A stretch of DNA of 64,000 nt from Silene conica (GCA_029255685.2 CM055313.2:71464641-71528640); one strand, 5' to 3'. Positions 1 through 11,575 are shown, counted from the first letter of the stretch. Translations and numbers: made by a program. The notes: a model not told the origin generated them from the letters alone.

Positions 1-349
1 TTTTGTATTTTTACTTTTCGCTGCCGCGAGGGGTTTTACATTACATTTATCACAACCATGGAATTTGAAACATAAAAGTGTTACTGTAACAACTGTGAAA
101 ATATGAAATCTTGAATGTGTTTTTAAATGTTTTAGCATGTAAATGTAAGTGTATCTATAAACTGTCTTTAATAAACTGATCAGATATTATGTTTGATTAT
201 TAGATGGCAATTAATGAAGAACAATCTTGAAGAACAACTTCTAATTAAAGAAGAATTTGAAAGTCGAGCTACCCCCAGTGTCTCGGTTAAGTGTCGCTCG
301 AAGAGGTTTTTGCACCAGTTTAACGAGGCCCAGTGAGCCGACTTAGAGA
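1..349. other. Unassigned AT-rich flank, no gene seen
   Basis: No convincing coding frame, RNA gene or terminal repeat is visible. The right part (about 270-350) changes composition where the truncated Copia integrase signal to its right stops, so this is probably the other side of a truncation or rearrangement junction. Confidence 0.4.
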
Positions 350-1663
350 GGATTGGTTTTCTAGCAATAGTGACGTTGTTTTCTCTCGACTCGACCGTTC
401 TGTTGAGGGGTATTCACATTTCCTGTACGAAATAATATACCATTTTCTTCGTTATAATTTTGCTGTATTGGACAACAACTCCGTCCCATTATCGATCACT
501 TTGAATTATTTTAACGTGATTTTCGAATTGATTATTAACTATTTGGTAAAAAAAATTCATGTAATCACTTGCTTTCCTCTTTTCCTTCATCAAATAAACC
601 CATACGCCCGACTATGGTCGTCTACGATGGTGAGAAAATAGTGTGCTCGAGTTAAACTGGGTACTTTTTTTGCCCCCCAAATATTACAATGTATAAGCCC
701 AAATAAAGTGTCACACCTAGCATTATTAATCTGAAATGGGGTACGAGATTGTTTCGCCCGACAACACGGATCACAAACTTCTTCATAATTCCAAATTAAA
801 TCATGTCCAACCAAATTAGAAAAACGAGTAAAAATACTTTTCAAAGGATGTCCAACCCTTTTATGCAACAGACAACTTGTCTTCTCAACTTTCAGATTAT
901 TAGCTACCACCATCTTGGCTGATTGATAGTAATATACCCCTTGTCGATGCTCACCCCATCCAATCATCATCTTCGTAGTCCAGTCCTGCATTTCACAATA
1001 ATTTGGATAAAATGTTACTTCCTCCCTTCTTTTTATATCACCCCATTTCTTTACACGTTTGTCGATATTCATTTTGTTTTGATTATATCTTTAGCTACAT
1101 ACTACAAAAAATTATAAAAGTTTGATATTCTTAATCCTCTTATCAAGACAATCCAAAAAAGATCTCACATGAATATATTTCCGTGAACGGATTGAGAGAA
1201 AACTGACGTTAAATACTCGATTGTGAACAGTGTCCAAAAGGGAAATAGGGACATATAAAAAGAATTGAGGGAGTACTAGACAGTTGCTCTCACGAATAAG
1301 TTGTTGAACTGAAATGAGATTACAAGGCAAGGAGGGTACAAATAGCACATCTTTTAAGACAAAAAATACTGCCCAAACGAACCTCACCATGAACCATGGC
1401 TTATACCTACCTACCATCAGGCAAACTTACAGTAGATCAGTTTTCTTTCCACGTATTTTCCAAGCATTCCTGTGTTCCCGTCATATGGTGGGATGCTCCG
1501 CTGTCAATCAACCAATCAACAGTTGCGATTAATTTCATACCTTGGAGTTTTGTATTTCTCTCGAGACTGGTGTTCAGCAAAATTCGCAACCTATCATGTT
1601 CCTCAGTCGTGAATGGTATGTTCTGCTTCACTTGTTCTTCTGCATTTTCAGTCCTAGTTACAG
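350..1663 (-). pseudogene. Copia protease / GAG-pre-integrase / integrase remnant (old element)
   Basis: Three broken minus-strand frames follow Copia pol order. 1631-1437 carries the aspartic protease core DSGASHHMTG. 1417-1112 carries the strand leading to LFVPSLPCNLISVQQL. 1072-590 carries the GAG-pre-integrase (HKRVGHP, CDPCCRAKQSRTPF) and the integrase start (TIVDDHSRAYGF). From about 589 to 380 the integrase core is still readable in shifted frames, ending in a PQQNGRVERK-like motif. At least three frame changes or stops separate the pieces. The enzymes would process Gag-Pol and insert cDNA in an intact element. None is functional here. Confidence 0.85.
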
Positions 1664-1671
1664 CATGTACC

Positions 1672-2328
1672 TAGGGATGGCAGTGGATCGGGTACCCAAC
1701 CCAGACCCTTAGGGTCGGACCCTAATGGGTCGGGTATGGGTCTGAATTTTTTTAGACCCACTCGGGTATGGGTCGGGTATGGGTCGGGTATGGGTCTTAT
1801 ATAAAAACTTCGGGTCGGGTCCGGGTCTTGGTTTTGGGACCCTACCCGACCCTTAGACCCTTATATTTATTAAAAAAAAAGAAAAAGTAAAACAAAAAAC
1901 ACACATACGAACGTCAATAACCCAAATAATAGACACAAACAGATGACTCTTATTAATTATCATTAATATACTATACGCATATCCAAATAATCATTAAGAA
2001 TAACGAGAAAATTGATGAAAATGATGAGTTTGGGTACCCTAAATGATATAATTTAGGGTCGGGTACGGGTAGTGATCCAAATAACCAAGATTTTGTAATA
2101 CTTTAATTAATTTAATTCGAACCTTGGTACATTTTATTGAATGACTCGCTAAGAAAAATTGGACCCTAGGGTAGACCCTACCCAGACCCAGACCCATTAG
2201 GGTCGGGTATGGGTCCATTAATTTCAGACCCTTTAGGGTCTGGGTCGGGTATGGGTCTAAGATTTTTTACTGCGGGTCGGGTCGGGTCTTGCCGGACCCT
2301 ACCCAGACCCTACCCATTGCCATCCCTA
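1672..2328. mobile_element. Non-autonomous hAT-type element (657 bp)
   Basis: Terminal inverted repeats start TAGGGATGGCARTG at both ends, and a perfect 8-bp target duplication CATGTACC flanks the element (1664-1671 and 2329-2336), the hAT signature. Both subterminal regions are dense in GGGTCGGGTATGGGTC-type words in opposite orientation, with an AT-rich middle and no transposase. It sits in the gag/protease junction of the old Copia. Open frames across it only translate the repeats. Confidence 0.9.
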
Positions 2329-2336
2329 CATGTACC

Positions 2337-2434
2337 TGGTTATGCCCACGACCGCGTCCTCTGCCACGATTGCCATTCCCAAGGCCTCTTCGTGCTCGAC
2401 CTCTTTCTCGAGTCTTTACCACTTCGTACCCATG
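2337..2434 (-). pseudogene. Gly/Arg-rich Gag tail of the old Copia
   Basis: The minus frame reads YEVVKTRERGRARRG followed by alternating Gly-Arg (RGRGRGRG), the basic stretch that follows the zinc knuckle in Copia Gag. It is bounded by the young Copia (target duplication CCATG at 2430-2434) and by the hAT-type element (duplication CATGTACC at 2329-2336), so it is the small island left between two insertions. Confidence 0.75.
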
Positions 2435-3514
2435 TGTGGGGAATAAAGCATGTATTCGCCCCAAACTTGCAGGATTATAATGAAACATACAATTGTGATT
2501 ATAGTCATAAGTTAATTAAAAGCATGAAAAAGAAATCAACCTTTGGTCCTTTGTGCTTATGGCCTAAGAACAGGAATTAAAGTAAATTCCCTCCTATAAC
2601 TTGCACCCAAGACTTGATTGAGATGATGCCGCGTGTGCTAGAAAATACTCTCCAATTGCCTTGCAATATGGGGAGAGCCTTTTGAGATTTTAGATGTGAG
2701 ATCTGAGTTTTGGGAAAAAGATGTTCTCAAAACCCTAATTATTCTTGAGATCTGTTTTAAATCAGTAAAACAATCAGTAGTCTCACAAAAGGAGAAGTTC
2801 TCTCCTTTTGTAATACTTGGCCGGCCGAGATTGGTCTTTGGTAGGAGTGGGCTTTCCACTCTTACCTTATTCCAATGCATGATTCGACCCATTTTGCTAA
2901 AATATAATTTGTGGGTATTTATTATAAATCGCACACATGTTATCAGATATTAATACAGTCGATATATTAATAATGGTCTGATAAAATACGATATTGTATA
3001 ATTGGCCAAATTAATATAACTGTTTATATTAATACGCAAATTCAATATTTAATTAAATATAACTGCTTGTATTTAATTTTACGAATTAATCATGTAATCC
3101 GCATTAGCTAAAATTATTTAATCCGTATTAAATAATAATCTCAACATCTCATTGACTAATTTAATAGTCAATACCTCTGACTAACTGTTTAGTCATATCC
3201 GGCATAAATGTGACTGTATTTTCATACCTTCACATCTCTCAAACGTGTCCTATAGGTGTGACGTATAGGGACCAGTTGATCACCGCCATCCGTATGACAA
3301 TAACGTCAAACTTATCTAGCAAGCCAACCGTTATTGATAAACGTGGATCAACTGATAATAATACAAAAGTATGCCCTTGTGATCTTTTAAGAGATTTAGT
3401 AAGTCATTGTACTAACTGTCAAGGACACCAGCCCCAACAATCTCCCACTTGTCCGTACAAGGGTATGTGTAATGACGTTATCACACTACATGTGGAGGAC
3501 ACAAGTCTCCAACA
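2435..3514 (-). repeat. 3' LTR of the young Copia
   Basis: In minus sense it begins TGTTGGAGACTTGTG and ends ...TTCCCCACA (TG...CA). It matches 11592-12671 except at eight positions. Near its start it holds a second polypurine-like tract followed by another TGTTGGGG (around 3439-3450), a duplicated copy of the PPT/LTR-start junction. Confidence 0.95.
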
Positions 3515-3526
3515 AACTCCCACTTG
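3515..3526 (-). promoter_or_regulatory. Polypurine tract of the young Copia
   Basis: The minus strand reads AAGTGGGAGTT directly before the TG of the 3' LTR, the place where plus-strand DNA synthesis is primed. The same word, AAGTGGGAGAT, recurs 75 bp inside the LTR. Confidence 0.75.
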
Positions 3527-4302
3527 TCCGTACAAGTGTAGGTGCGATAACCGAATCTCATATCCTTTTAAAATTTCTCCCACTCAATGTAAGACAATTT
3601 GCAAATCCTCATTCGCAAAGGTCGTATCTCACAATTGATCTGTATCAAGAGTGGTTTCCCCGACTAGAGAGTAACTTAACTGATAAAACGAATCTGTATT
3701 CGAGCATGGGCATGCATTTCAGTTACTACTCCTCGAGTGGCCCTGAGAAATGATAAAATCCTGATAAGGGTTTGGATATTTCCCTCAACTCGAATCCTGC
3801 CGATAGCGCGCAGCATGAAATAACCCAGAAAAAATCCTCTTGGCCCCTGTTACGGTGACCGTGGGAAAGAAACCAAAGTTACCCAAAATCTGCCTTAATC
3901 TCAAGAGACAGTTGAAAGTCAAAAGACTCGACTCTAAGGAACACTATGGAGGTCCTATCCACGACCCGGCACCCAATGTTATAAAACATTTAGGACTCCA
4001 TAACGTTGTCACGGGGTGTCCTACGAGATATCCGTATAACTCGCCTTTGTGATTGGTCAGTCAGCCGCGTGACTTATGGCTCGTTGAACCCACCATCAAC
4101 CAACGTCACAAAATGATTACCTGAGTTATCAGCTCAAGTGGGTAATCAAGGACCAAAACGATGTAATGTTAATCAGTTCACTTTGTGGTGTTCAAAATTG
4201 GCGTACAATTCCACATGAAAAACAAAACATTTTATATCATAACAATAAGGTTGAATAGAGTACACGAGAAAATGAATTATTACATGAATTCATAAAAGAG
4301 TA
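3527..4302 (-). other. 3' untranslated region of the young Copia
   Basis: About 0.8 kb lies between the RNase H stop codon and the polypurine tract. It contains no coding frame of note. Short plus-strand frames here overlap retrotransposon sequence and are not genes. Confidence 0.7.
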
Positions 4303-5709
4303 CTACAACTTAGGAACACATCTAATTCCCATGGAATGAATGTGTCCTTCATGCTTATCACGTGGTAATGCTTTAGTGAGAGGATCAGCTATGTTGTCAT
4401 CCGTAGCGATCTTATCAATGAAAATCTCCTTTTGCTCCACGTAATCTCTGATTAGATGAGCTTTCCGTTGTACATGCCTAGCCTTGTTGCTAGACTTATG
4501 CTCCTTAGCTTGGAAGATGGCACCTTTATTATCACAATAAACGGTGATTGGGTCATTCGAACTAGGCACTACTGATAGTCCTTGTAAGAATTGACGCATC
4601 CATATTGCTTCCTTAGCTGCTTCTGAGGCGGCATAGTACTCGGACTCAGTCGTAGAATCTGTTGTAACACTCTGTTTAGAACTTTTCCAGCTGACAGCAG
4701 CGCCATTAAGAGTAAAAACGAACCCGGACTGAGATTTCGAGTCATCTCGATCCGTTTGGAAGCTAGCATCTGCGTAACCCGTGGCGCAGAGCGTCGAGTC
4801 GCCTCCGTAAGTCAATCCCCAATCTTTAGTCCTCCGTAGGTACTTAAGAATGTTTTTCACGGCCATCCAGTGTTGTTCACCTGGATGAGCTTGGAATCGA
4901 CTTGTCATACTCAATGCATATGCAACGTCAGGATGTGTGCATATCATGGCATACATGATCGATCTTATTGTCGAGGCATAAGGAATCCGACTCATGCGCT
5001 CTTTCTCTTCCAATGACTTAGCTTCTTGAGTCTTGCTCAAGTGAAGCCCAGGAGTCATAGGGAGGAACCCCTTCTTGGAGTTCGTCATGCTGAATCTCTC
5101 TAGAATCTTATCTATATAAGACTCCTGACTGAGAGACAACATCCGTCGTGATCTATCCATGTAGATACGGATGCCCAAAATTCTTTGTGCCTCTCCCAGA
5201 TCTTTCATCTGGAAATGGTTTTTCAACCATGCTTTAACCGAAGATAGGAGAGGTATGTCATTCCCAATCAAGAGTATGTCGTCGACATGCAGTACTAGGA
5301 ATACAATCTTGCTCCCACTCGACTTGATATAGAGACATGGTTCCTCGACTGATCGAACGAATCCATTCTCTTTTATCACTTGGTCGAAGCGATGATTCCA
5401 ACTCCGCGATGCTTGCTTAAGTCCATAGATGGAACGCTTAAGCTTGCAAACCTTCTTAGGATGTTCTGGATCAATAAAACCCTCGGGTTGTACCATGTAC
5501 AACTCTTCCTCCAAATAACCGTTTAAGAAGGCGGTTTTAACGTCCATTTGCCATATTTCATAGTCATGAAATGCGGCGATCGCTAAGATAATCCGAATGG
5601 AACGTAGCATGACTACGGGTGCAAAGATCTCATCGTAGTGCAAGCCTGACACTTGGGTGAAACCTTTAGCAACTAGTCTTGCCTTATGGATGTCTTGTTT
5701 ACCTTCCAC
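4303..5709 (-). pseudogene. Copia reverse transcriptase and RNase H (open 3' part of Gag-Pol)
   Basis: This 468-codon open frame starts within the RT domain. Early motifs are KARLVAKGFTQ and MDVKTAFLNGYLEEELYM. The catalytic YVDD-type box is LHVDDILLIGND, near residue 145. Then YGLKQASRSW precedes the RNase H region with GYADASF, SKSQSGFVF, TESEYYAASEAAKEAIWM and CDNKGAI. The domain is complete to its C terminus and ends about 0.8 kb before the LTR. It is cut off from the upstream frame (same phase) by a TGA at 5733-5731, where the family normally has tryptophan, so it would be translated only by readthrough. RT copies element RNA into cDNA inside virus-like particles. Confidence 0.9.
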
Positions 5710-5730
5710 GGCATGCTTTATTTTGTAAAG

Positions 5731-6507
5731 TCATTTGCATTGAAGGGGACGCACCTTTGCAGGTAAGTCCACAAGATCCCACACGTTGTTCTCATACATG
5801 GAGTCCATCTCGGATTGCATGGCTTCTAGCCATAGTTTTGAGTCAGAACTGGTCATGGCACCTTTATAGGTTGTGGGTTCATTACCCTCTAGGAGTAAGA
5901 CGTCATCCATATCATGTTCCTCGACCATACCAATGTATCTGTCCGGAGGAATGGAGACTCTTCCCGACCTCCTAGGTTCCTCAGGAATATCTACCGCAGC
6001 CTCGGTTGAAGGAACTGTTTCCTCCAATGGTTGCTCGGTAGTTGGTTCTTGAACCTCTGATAAATCGAAGGTTCTATTACTCGACTTGTTCTCGAGAAAT
6101 TCTTTCTCTAAGAACGTCGCACTAGCCGCAACAAAAACACGTTGTTCGGTTGGCGAGTAGAAGTAATGACCAAAAGTTCCCTTTGGATAGCCTATAAAGT
6201 ATGTTTTGACCGATCGCGGGCCGAGCTTATCCTCGTGTCTCCACTTGACATAAGCCTCGCAGCCCCAAACCCGAATAAAGGACAAGTTAGGGACCGTTCC
6301 CTTCCATAATTCGTATGGAGTCTTGTCAACAGCTTTAGACGGACTTCGGTTAAGTATTAGAACGGCCGACAAAAGAGCATAGCCCCACAATGAATCAGGC
6401 ACGACGGTGTGACTCATCATGGATCGAACCATATCGAGTAGAGTTCGATTTCTCCGTTCGGACACACCATTTAATTGTGGTGTTCCAGGTGGAGTTAACT
6501 GTAGCAC
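5731..6507 (-). pseudogene. Copia integrase C-terminal part and RT linker
   Basis: The frame begins in the integrase core (TPPGTPQLNGVSERRNRTLL, the last catalytic Glu region) and continues through WGYALLSAVLILNRSPSKAV and FIRVWGCEAYVK to a low-complexity linker. It ends in ...VRPLQCK with a stop where RT would start. It is in a different frame from the upstream ORF. The change lies near 6520 and looks like a one-base deletion. The overlap of the two frames at 6495-6507 is a result of that lesion, not a programmed signal. Confidence 0.85.
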
Positions 6508-7658
6508 GATGCCACAGTGTTTAAGGGTTGATCAAACTCGTGTGAAAGATACTCACCACCACGATCAGAACGTAGTGCTTTAATCTTTCTACCTAGCTGG
6601 TTCTGTACCCGATTCTGGTATTCTTTGAACTTGTCAAAGGATTCACTTTTGTGCTTCATTAAGTAGACATAGCCATATCTACTCAAATCATCCGTGAAAG
6701 TGATGAAATACCTATAGCCTTCTCGTGCGTTGATCGACATAGGGCCACATACGTCCGTATGTATGAGTCCTAATAGGTCGGCAGCGCGCATTCCAACACC
6801 TTTGAAGGAAATACGAGTCATCTTACCGATAAGACATGATTCACACGTGCCATATGATTCGAAATCAAAGGGCGAGATAGCTCCATTCTGTATAAGCTGT
6901 TTCACGCGTTTCTCATTTATGTGTCCCATACGACAATGCCATAGGTAAGTTTGATCTTTGTCACCTACCTTTAATCTCTTACTATTCACATGTAATATTT
7001 CGGTGGTTTGATCTAAAACATAAATTCCATTCATGGAAACTGCCTTGCCATAAATCATATTATGTAAGGAGAAAATACAGCTATTATTCTCTATTACAAA
7101 TGAAAAACCGAGTTTGTCAAGCGCAGAAACTGAAATAATGTTTTTGGACAAACAAGGAACATAATAACAGTTATATAAAGATAACTCGAATCCACTTGGA
7201 AGCTGGATTACGTATGTTCCCCTCGAGATTGCAGCAACACGTGCTCTATTCCCGACACGCAGGTCAACCTCACCCTTGATTAGGGGTTCTTGGTTTTGGA
7301 GGCCCTGCACATGATTACATAGATGAGAACCGCAACCAGTATCTAGTACCCAAGTTCCGTAACTTGCATGGTTAATCTCAATCATGTGAATAAAAGAAGA
7401 AGAAGACATACCAACAGGAGTAACGCGGCCTGCCTTAATGTCCTCACGATACACGGGGCATGAGCGCCTCCAATGCCCAGTCTTGTGGCAATGGTGACAT
7501 TCCATGCTAGTATCCTTGCTCTTTGTTTTGCCCTGTGAGTTGCTTGACTCACCTGGCCCACTCTTAGTAAATCCTGACTTCTTAAACTTGGGCTTGCCTA
7601 CTGTTAGGTCACCCTGAGCTTTAGCTTTACCCTTACCCTTACCCTTACTGGAGATCAT
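6495..7658 (-). pseudogene. Copia Gag zinc knuckle, protease, GAG-pre-integrase and integrase core
   Basis: 387 codons in Copia order. A Lys-rich stretch and a CCHC knuckle (CHHCHKTGHWRRSC, about residues 54-67) come first. Next are the protease core LDTGCGSHLCN, the GAG-pre-integrase HCRMGHINEKR...CESCLIGKM, and the integrase start with HTDVCGP, FITFTDDLSRYGYVY and RSDRGGEYLS carrying catalytic Asp residues. The protease has DTG rather than the DSG of the old element. The ORF ends in a frameshifted tail after EYLSHEFDQ. Upstream it is in phase with gag and separated from it by a single TAA (7670-7668). Confidence 0.9.
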
Positions 7659-7667
7659 GAGAACATC

Positions 7668-8333
7668 TTACTTCACGCTCCCACTTAATTTCAGATCCTT
7701 CTCGGTCTGTACGAGAAGGGAGTGAAGCTCATGAGGAGTCTTCTTCATGTCATTCATGTAATAGTTGGCCCTAAAGAGGGCGAACCCATCATGAAGTGAA
7801 TGAAGCATTCGATCAACGATTATGTTCTCACTGATCTTGCAGTTTAGGGCCTCCAGTTTCTCGATATTCTCAATCATGTGAAGAATATGTGGGCTAACAG
7901 CTTGGCCCTTCTGGAGTTTCGCCTCAAAGAAGCGACAGGTATGCTCATAAGAAACGATTCTCGGAGCCTTTGAGAATTCGTTAGTGAGCGTGGTGAAAAT
8001 CTTGTTTGCACCATGGGTTATGAAGCGTCTTTGCAAATTGGATTCCATTGCATAGATGAGTACGTTCTTTATCGCACCCGCTTCCATGACGAAGTCGCTA
8101 TGAGCGCGAACTTCGTTAGCTCTAGCTCCAGTTCCTGGGTGTGGCGGAATGGGCTCAGTTAAGTACTTGAGCTTTCCGTCAGCAATGGCAGCATTCCGTA
8201 GTGCTGCCTCCCAGTCAGAGAAGTTTGACCCATCATTCCTCAGTCTTGTGGACTGATTCATGGAGTCCATGAAGGCTTTTAGCCAGGATTCACGTGCTAG
8301 CTTGGCACTTGGCATTGGGTCTTCACCAGCCAT
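7668..8333 (-). pseudogene. Copia gag N-terminal part
   Basis: 221 codons begin MAGEDPMPSAKLARESWLKA and continue with the Copia Gag features NFSDWEAALRNAAIAD, FFEAKLQKGQAVSPHILHMI, DRMLHSLHDGF and FRANYYMNDM. The product would form the virus-like particle. The frame stops at TAA just before the zinc-knuckle segment that is normally part of the same protein. Three codons later the same phase reopens at an ATG, so one nonsense change splits Gag. Confidence 0.88.
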
Positions 8334-8738
8334 TTAGTTATACAGCAGTTTAATTGAACGTGTTCTAGACTGAAAAGAAGATAAAACAAAACCATATAAG
8401 CAACTCATTGTTGTGATTTAAGTCTATATTAAATTGAATTTAAACTCGTAGACTCGTGCATTTATATTGATACGTGTCTATTTTATGATGTTTTACATCT
8501 ATTTTTACACGTATTTGGTCGCTCATTTACTATGTTTTAGCCTTTATTTCCCACAAATCGTGTACTTTCGTATTTTTATGCACTTTTGCAGATTTATGCG
8601 GAAAAGAGACGATTTAGCACCAAATCCGTATCCTCAAGTCTTTTGCTTAATTAAGGAATAAATGGAAAGTCAACTGGAGTCAAAGTTAAAGTATTCAAAG
8701 TCAAAACAAGAAGAAAATAGAAGAAATTCTTCGGGAAG

Positions 8739-8873
8739 CGGTCGACCGACAGGCAATATAGGTCGACCGACTGACCCTGATTTTTATAAAAGTTCAAATC
8801 TGAAGAAAAGCCCAAGAATAAAAGAAGTCCAGAAAGAAGCGGTCGACCGACCCACATAGTAGGTCGACCGACC
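8739..8873. repeat. Four GGTCGACCGAC words in the solo LTR U3
   Basis: Copies lie at 8740-8750, 8761-8771, 8841-8851 and 8862-8872, again as two pairs about 21 bp apart. This is the same word and the same pair spacing as in the leader of the unrelated Copia at 11360-11392. Confidence 0.9.
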
Positions 8874-8949
8874 TCAGCAGAAGCCCAGGCGATTCTTTTC
8901 GGAAATAAAGTAGAATTAGAGCTTTTAGGAAACTCTTAGTTTTATACCC

Positions 8950-8957
8950 TATATAAA
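8950..8957 (+). promoter_or_regulatory. TATA box of the solo LTR
   Basis: TATATAAA lies about 480 bp into the LTR, followed by a long T-rich region. It would set the U3/R boundary about 30 bp downstream. This places the first palindrome cluster in the promoter (U3) and the second in transcribed sequence. Confidence 0.55.
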
Positions 8958-9395
8958 CAAATCTTGTGATTAGGGTTAGGTATGCTTGATATCTATTATC
9001 AACCCTTAGGATCTTTTATTCAAGCTTTTACCATCTAGTTCATCTTTTATCTTAGGAGTTATCATCTTAGGAATCATCATCTTTTTATTTTGTAATCTTT
9101 CAACAGTTCCCAAGCATTCAATAAAGTTTGTTTCTTCCTGCCTTAATTCCGATTGTGGTAATTACTCTTTTAATCTTGCTTTATTATCGTTCTTGTTTTT
9201 ATTACAATTGTTTAAGTCAGAATCTCAAGCTTTGTTAGTTCTTGCATGTTTAGATTATTCAATATATTCACCATGTTTATTCCCAAGTTTATAATCGTCT
9301 TAACAACCATGAGCAGCTAATTTTCATATGTTAGGATGTAGGGAATGAATATGCGTAGGTAAATAAAATTCGAAAGACCGACTTGTAGCAGGACC

Positions 9396-9472
9396 GCGGT
9401 CGGCCGACTGGAATAGCTGGTCGGTCGACCGAGGTCGTGGTCGGCCGACTGGAATAGCTGGTCGGTCGACCA
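9396..9472. repeat. Tandem GGTCGGCCGAC / GGTCGGTCGACC duplication
   Basis: Two copies of a unit of about 41 bp (9396-9431 and 9437-9472). Each contains GGTCGGCCGAC, the spacer TGGAATAGCT and GGTCGGTCGACC. The unit is very rich in CpG compared with its AT-rich surroundings. Confidence 0.85.
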
Positions 9473-11282
9473 CCCGCGTATGTATTCTTATTTCGTCTTT
9501 TCTTGTCAATTATAATATCCTGCAATGAGACCATAAGGAGACTTGTAGGATGTTAGTAATGACCTACCCAAGATTGAAAGATACGGGAAGGGCATTGGTT
9601 TACACCTTAAGACGGATAGGTTACTCAAGGCTGAAAGGTATGTGACCTGGGATTTAGGAATCACCCTTATTGTTGACACCCAATAATTGTGAGACCTAGG
9701 AACTAATAGCATAGGCCGAAAGGAGCTATTAGGTAGCATAGACTTAAAAAGATATGTTACGCCCCCTTACGCGACTGCAACACATGTTGACCTTAGGATT
9801 TATTTTACCTTAGCTATTTATTACCCAAACATCCTAGCATCCCTTTTTATATATTTTTAATCTCATCTTTATTTTCTTGTTTTATTTTTGTCTTTGCTTT
9901 AGACTTAGAAATCAACAATCAAACCCCCAATTTGTTACCTTAAAACATTGACACAAAACAATAAACATTCCCCACCTCCTTGTGGTTCGACCCTGACTTT
10001 CACTATCTATTGTTAAAGTTAGGAATTATAAATTTATCTTTGGTACCCTCAACGACGGGCATCATATATAATTGATCTCCCTCAAGAATTATATAAATGA
10101 TCCCAAGACTCAATTTCCGTATATTGATAAGCCCACAGTTTGGCTAATTCCATCGTTGGAAGTCTTGGTCGATAGATTTCCGTAAATCCTATCTATTAGT
10201 CCATCTCAGTCACTGAATATTATCGAGTGACCATGATGTTGAGAAAAAATAAATCATCTGTTCCCACTAACCCGACGTAGAAGGGGTCATATTATGCCTA
10301 CCGACGAAGAAGGGATTCATGGGAGGCTGATTTATAAAGACTATTCTCAATTTTTGGTTATACGAGGAAGACCCCATCGACTTATATTTATTCATATTAA
10401 GTGAACTAAAATCTAGCATATTCGTGAATGAATGAAATAAAGTGATGGCTTTACAATTGACATGTGACATCTGTATTGTCACAGAAAACTAACGCGTAAC
10501 CTCTACATGAGTCAGTTTTCAGGCATGTAATAGGTGGTTTGGTTTTAGGCGGAATATGATGCAAGCTATTATCGATGAAAGCATAAAATAAATGCGATAA
10601 ACGTAAATAAAAGTCCTAGTGTGGCCTATCCTACCAAAATAAACATAAAACAACTTGGAATCCACTGTTGGACCCTAGAAGCTTGTCTTGATGTTCCATC
10701 TTGGTCCTTGCAGTGGGAGTGAGCATCCGGTCTCCGTTTTCGGTCTTCACAAAATTACTAATTTAAATTACAAAAGTAGTCCTAGATACATTCTAATTTA
10801 AATACAAAAGTAATTACATGGGAAAAACCCAAAACGGAGATTCAAGATCTCAAAATTACAAGCAAGATTGTGTCCCATCATTACAGTGACACAATCTTCT
10901 AAGGCCACACTAAGTTACAACCGTTTGCAAAAATTAAATACGTTATTGAAAGCATTCACAAGGCATTCAACAAGACGATAAATAAAATGCATCAACTAAA
11001 ACAAAATTCATTCATGACATAATACTAATATTATGATTAACAAATTTTTACCAAACCACCTTTTAGGATTAAAATTATGTGATTATACCGTTTTAACCAC
11101 TTTAATTTTAATAAGTTTATAATCCTATTATTTTAAACCGTTTTAAAATAATATGTATCAAACGAGGGTGAACCGTTTCACAAAATTAATAATATACTAT
11201 TTCCGTATATAGTATATTACTAAAGGCCATGTGAAAATAAAACATGTTATTTTCGGAAAAAAAACGAGTCTGTTACAGGGGT

Positions 11283-11506
11283 GGTCTACCGACCCAATAA
11301 ACAGGTCTACCGACCACCTGGCGAAAAAAAAAAAAAAAAAATTTCTTTTAAAGCAGAATGGTCGACCGACCCGAAAAACAGGTCGACCGACCACAAAACA
11401 CGAAACCGAGTTTCTGAACACGATTTCTCACAAAAGATAAACTGTCGGAACAGAAAAACATGCAGGAGGCGGTCGACCGACCGCAACGGGGGGACGATCG
11501 ACCGAC
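11283..11506. repeat. Cluster of GGTCKACCGACC palindromic words
   Basis: Six copies form three pairs: 11283-11294 and 11304-11315 (GGTCTACCGACC), 11360-11371 and 11381-11392 (GGTCGACCGACC), and 11471-11482 with a variant at 11495-11506. Members of a pair are about 21-24 bp apart. GGTCGACC is a perfect palindrome. The cluster lies 70-310 bp downstream of the primer site in the element's RNA sense. Confidence 0.9.
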
Positions 11507-11575
11507 TTAGCGGCAGAAGACGATTTTTCAGGTTTTAAAACTTACGAAAAACACAAAGGTAAAATTTTCATGGCC

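Larger units (their letters stand above)
8468..10064 (+). mobile_element. Solo LTR (1597 bp) inside the young Copia leader
   Basis: It begins TGATACGTGTC and ends GGCATCA, with a perfect 5-bp duplication TATAT on both sides (8463-8467 and 10065-10069). No second LTR, primer site or coding region follows, so it is a solo LTR, the usual product of recombination between the two LTRs of a full element. Its 3' end (CTCCTTGTGGTTCGACCCTG and a final ATCA) resembles long plant LTRs of Gypsy Athila/Tat-like elements, though the class is not provable from an LTR alone. It contains a TATA box and two clusters of TCGACCGA palindromes. Confidence 0.9.

Noticed and set aside
2209..2580. Open frame spanning the hAT-type element border and Copia sequence
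   Set aside because: It crosses two transposon junctions and has no domain on the plus strand.
6495..6507. Programmed frameshift at the overlap of two pol frames
   Set aside because: The shift falls inside the integrase core rather than between Gag and Pol, and is best explained by a one-base loss in this copy.
11283..11506. Regularly spaced palindromic repeats as a CRISPR-like array
   Set aside because: Plant nuclear DNA, repeats of only 12 bp, unequal spacing, no cas genes. They belong to an LTR retrotransposon leader.
11231..11538. Open frames reading RPTDPxxRSTDH repeats on both strands
   Set aside because: They are translations of the GGTCGACCGACC palindromes in the Copia leader and have no domain. 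The same happens at 8651-8859 and 9324-9534.
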